This document shows positions 61,326 to 64,000 of a stretch of DNA of 64,000 nt, piece by piece (positions within the stretch are counted from its first letter, which is position 1; each line of letters starts with the position of its first letter). Position numbers and translations under genes: made by a program. The stretch is from Frankia umida (GTDB lineage Bacteria > Actinomycetota > Actinomycetes > Frankiales > Frankiaceae), in assembly GCF_023242945.1 (NCBI RefSeq), contig NZ_JALKFT010000001.1, forward strand, positions 62,001-126,000, written 5' to 3'. The notes beneath the pieces are model-generated. The model did not search any database and was not told the origin of the DNA. It saw nothing but the letters and a program-made list of their open reading frames with translations.

Positions 61326-61371
61326 CCGACCTCCCACCGCCGTCGGCAGTTGTCGACGGCGGTGGGGTCGG
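61326..61371. terminator. Strong hairpin in noncoding region
   Basis: Perfect 13-bp arms (CCCACCGCCGTCG at 61333-61345; 61354-61366) with an 8-nt loop, extended by CCGAC/GTCGG after a 2-nt bulge. It could be a terminator or a structured RNA element; no gene end lies close by. Confidence 0.5.
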
Positions 61372-62579
61372 CGCCCCTGACCGGCCGGATCCGCGGCTCA
61401 CCAGCCACCGCCGGTGGAGCCGTCCTACCAGCCCACGGTCGCCTCCGACCAGATCGCCGCCAGGCCCCGTCGGCCGATGGCCACTCGCCGGCGCCCGGCC
61501 GGCGGGCCGACACGAGTACGCGGCCCATCCCGGCAGGCGTGTTCACGTTATTGGAACGCCGCACACCATCCGTGGTGCGCCGAGCTCCACCACGGGGCAT
61601 CGTGCTTCGCTCCGGCCGACCCGAAGGTACGGCGGAACACCAGACGCCCGGATATCCTCGCCGCGGGCTACCGACCGAGCCGAAGCGAGCGGGGTGACCG
61701 GGAAACCGACTTCTACTAGAATCACCTCAGCCCGATCGAAAACCATGCGCTCCTCTTCCGCTCCGATGCCCGTCCATCCGGGAAGGGCGGCTACCGGCGC
61801 CACGTGCAATCTTTTCCGCCGGCCGCCGCGGCACTAACCGTCGGTAACCTCGAAGATCCCGATGGCGGTGGCCGGGGACCATCCGGTGACCAGTCTTCGA
61901 TTGGTTCGCCAAAGTGCTTGCCGCCCATGCCAGTTCTGAGGGAGGCTCCCGTTGCACGCCGAGGAGCGCTTCGTCCCAGATCATGAGTGCGGCACAAGAT
62001 GCCAGCCGCGTAACGCCACGGGGGTTCTAGCGGTATGGAACGGTCGACGATGCGGTGTACGGTGCCCGCGGAAGCAGGATCTTTTTCGGGCCTGATTCTG
62101 CCGGGCTGATCCTCTTCCGGTAACACCGAAATCCACTGCTGTCGGCTCCGCCGGAGCCGCCGTGGTCGACTTCATTTCCCGGGGAATTTTCGCCGTAGCA
62201 CCAGGCGGCGCGGAAATCCGCGCGATTTTGGTGTCACGGTCGGTTCGCCATGCCCGGCCACGGTCCTGCCATCGGTCGTGGCCGTGTTCGCGGGCCTGGC
62301 CCGGACCGTCCTCGCATCCCGGGCCTTCGCGTGTCCCGGCACGGGTGCGTCCCTGACGTGGTCGCGTCCCTGCCTCGGTCGGCAACCCGGGCTGGGGAAC
62401 CCGTCCGAGATCGCCTGCGCCCCTCCCCGGGAGCAGACCGCCCGCCGCCTGGCGCCTGTCCTGGGCGGACACCCGTCCCGCTGGCGTGCCAGCGCGCCGG
62501 GAAACGAGAGCACGACCCCAACTGACCTGTCCCGCACGAGCTCACAGAGCCCTGCAGCACCACAGAGAGGTGGAGCCCC

Positions 62580-63983
62580 ATGACCGAGCCCGTTTCGACC
62601 GACTCCGCGGCGCCTGGCGAGGATTTTCAGCTGAGCCTCAGCACGGCGGCCGCGCGTAATCTCGCGACGACCACCAAGTCCGTTCCGCAGTCGCAGGAGA
62701 TCACCTCCCGTTGGCTGCTGCGCGTGCTGCCCTGGGTCCAGACCGCAGGCGGTGTCTACCGGGTCAACCGGCGGCTGGCCTACGTGCTGGGCGACGGCAT
62801 CATCACGTTCACCTCTACCGGCTCCGAGGTCCGGGTGATTCCCGGCGAGCTCGCGGAACTGCCCGCGCTGCGCGGCTACGGCGGGGACGCCCTCGGTGCG
62901 CTCGCCGACCGTTTCACCCAGCGGGAGTACGCACCGGGTGACGTCATCGTCGAGGCCGGCACCCCGGCCGACGCGGTGTACCTGATCGCCCACGGCAAGG
63001 TCGAGCGGTTCGGCCCGGGCGAGTACGGGGATGACCGTTCCCTCGGTGTCACCGCCGACGGCGGCTTCTTCGGCGAGGAGGTGCTCGTCGAGTCCGACCT
63101 GAGCTGGGAGTTCACCGCCCGGGCCCTGACCGCCGCCACCGTGCTGGTGCTCACCCGCGACCAGTTCGCCGAGGTGGCCGACCGGGACGCCGAGCTCGGC
63201 GAGCACCTGGCGGAGTACCGCGCCCGTCCGGTGCCCGCGGCCAACAAGCACGGCGAGGCGGAGATCGCGATCGCGTCCGGGCACACCGGCGAGCCGGACA
63301 TCCCCAGCACCTTCGTCGACTACGAACTCGCACCGCGCGAGTACGAGCTCAGCGTCGCCCAGACCGTGCTGCGGATTCACTCCCGGGTCGCCGACCTGTA
63401 CAACGAGCCGCAGAACCAGCTCGAGCAGCAGCTGCGGCTCACCATCGAGTCGCTGCGGGAGCGCCAGGAGCACGAGCTCGTCAACAACCGCGACTTCGGT
63501 CTGCTGCACAACGCCGACCTGCGCCAGCGCATCCCCACCCGCTCCGGCCCGCCGACCCCGGACGACCTCGACGAACTGCTCAGCCGTCGGCGCAGTACGC
63601 ACTTCCTGTTCGCGCACCCCCGCACGATCGCCGCCTTCGGCCGGGAGGCCACCGCCCGCGGGATCTACCCGGCCACCGTGCTGCTGCACGACCAGCACGT
63701 GCCGGCCTGGCGGGGCGTTCCGATCCTGCCGTTGAGCAAGATTCCGGTCTCCGCCACGGGTGTCAGCTCCATCATCGCGGTGCGTACCGGTGAGGAGAAC
63801 CAGGGCGTCATCGGCCTGAACTACACCGGTCTCGCCGACGAGTACGAGCCGGGCCTGTCGGTACGTTTCGCTGGCATCAACGACAAGGCGATCATCTCGT
63901 ATCTCGTGACGACCTACTACTCCGCCGCCGTCCTCGTCCCGGACGCGCTCGGAATCCTCGAAGGTGTCGAAGTCGGGCGCTGA
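62580..63983 (+). CDS. Family 2B encapsulin shell protein with inserted cNMP-binding domain
   Basis: 467 residues. HK97-fold shell protein: N-terminal arm and E-loop start (LSLSTAAARNLATTTKSVPQ, SRWLLRVLPWVQTAGGVYRVNR), then a CAP/CRP-type cyclic-nucleotide-binding domain (about 90-215: FTQREYAPGDVIVEAGTPAD, YLIAHGKVERF, FFGEEVLVESDLSW). The rest of the shell fold follows (STFVDYELAPREYELSVAQTVLRIHSR, FGREATARGIYPATVLLHDQ, VPAWRGVPILPLSKIPV, LSVRFAGINDKAIISYLVTTYYSAAVLVPDALG). The insertion marks family 2B. These shells enclose terpene cyclases, polyprenyl transferases or related enzymes encoded next door. ATG 62580 has GAGAGGTGGAG upstream. The next gene lies outside the window. Confidence 0.93.
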   Translation: MTEPVSTDSAAPGEDFQLSLSTAAARNLATTTKSVPQSQEITSRWLLRVLPWVQTAGGVYRVNRRLAYVLGDGIITFTSTGSEVRVIPGELAELPALRGYGGDALGALADRFTQREYAPGDVIVEAGTPADAVYLIAHGKVERFGPGEYGDDRSLGVTADGGFFGEEVLVESDLSWEFTARALTAATVLVLTRDQFAEVADRDAELGEHLAEYRARPVPAANKHGEAEIAIASGHTGEPDIPSTFVDYELAPREYELSVAQTVLRIHSRVADLYNEPQNQLEQQLRLTIESLRERQEHELVNNRDFGLLHNADLRQRIPTRSGPPTPDDLDELLSRRRSTHFLFAHPRTIAAFGREATARGIYPATVLLHDQHVPAWRGVPILPLSKIPVSATGVSSIIAVRTGEENQGVIGLNYTGLADEYEPGLSVRFAGINDKAIISYLVTTYYSAAVLVPDALGILEGVEVGR

Positions 63984-64000
63984 TCCCAGCCATCGGTGCC

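Larger units (their letters stand above)
60876..62579. other. 1.7-kb noncoding region between idi and the encapsulin
   Basis: No open frame has family signals or convincing codon use. Contents include an AT-rich operator-like cluster (60931-60990), a strong hairpin (61326-61371) and an uncharacterised stretch of lower GC (61690-62170). The right end should hold the encapsulin promoter. A decayed gene or long leader RNA is possible. Confidence 0.5.

Noticed and set aside
61314..62126. Several 85-127-residue frames between idi and the encapsulin
   Set aside because: Arg/Pro/Gly-rich on both strands, no motifs, and poor start contexts.

Overview
The window is very GC-rich (about 70 percent), uses many GTG starts, and carries an SsgA-family sporulation protein, NarL-type two-component systems, DtxR/IdeR-like iron boxes, many lipoproteins, a 13E12-type HNH protein and a family 2B encapsulin shell. 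Together these point to a filamentous, sporulating actinomycete. A Frankia-type genome would fit, but the genus cannot be proved from the sequence. There is one tRNA gene (Thr, TGT) and no rRNA, CRISPR array, integrase or intact insertion sequence.

Layout. 0-7 kb: DUF58/MoxR pair (minus; DUF58 runs off the left edge), a membrane-anchored extracytoplasmic protein behind a hairpin-rich leader, an AMIN-like lipoprotein and a quinone oxidoreductase. 7.6-11.3 kb: phosphoketolase and acetate kinase, convergent with a 1-nt gap, forming the acetyl-phosphate shunt. 11.4-15 kb: NarL regulator and histidine kinase, divergent from a DrrAB-like ABC exporter, with a duplicated palindrome between them. 15.1-20 kb: two large secreted repeat proteins. 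20.6-29 kb: tRNA-Thr, D-Ala-D-Ala ligase, aminotransferase, FAD oxidoreductase, two lipoproteins (one OmpA-like), a Methyltransf_19 protein and a GH3 enzyme. 29-34.4 kb: siderophore-interacting protein with an iron box, a GT2 with an 11-G tract, a helical membrane protein and an HNH/DUF222 protein.

34.7-47.3 kb is a transport island bounded by two TetR regulators: a nickel/peptide-type ABC importer (binding protein, two permeases, fused double ATPase) in one overlapping operon, a frameshifted and internally deleted DHA2-type MFS gene, and a pair of ABC transporters of the YbtPQ/IrtAB type. The promoter region of that pair shares a 13-bp core with the iron box of the siderophore-interacting gene, so the island is probably a metallophore uptake locus. 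No biosynthesis genes are visible.

47.5-51.8 kb holds a second ABC-ABC-HK-RR module similar in logic to the first. 51.8-60 kb: GAF-EAL phosphodiesterase, SDR, PPM1-type methyltransferase, small lipoprotein, DUF1059, SsgA-like protein, serine beta-lactamase-like hydrolase and hemerythrin-like protein. 60.3-64 kb: type I isopentenyl diphosphate isomerase, a 1.7-kb structured noncoding gap, and the family 2B encapsulin shell with an inserted cyclic-nucleotide-binding domain. The usual terpene-related cargo gene would lie just beyond the right edge.

A recurring feature is in-frame minisatellites, mostly 18 bp, in unrelated genes (acetate kinase, TetR, fused ATPase, ABC transporter) and between genes.
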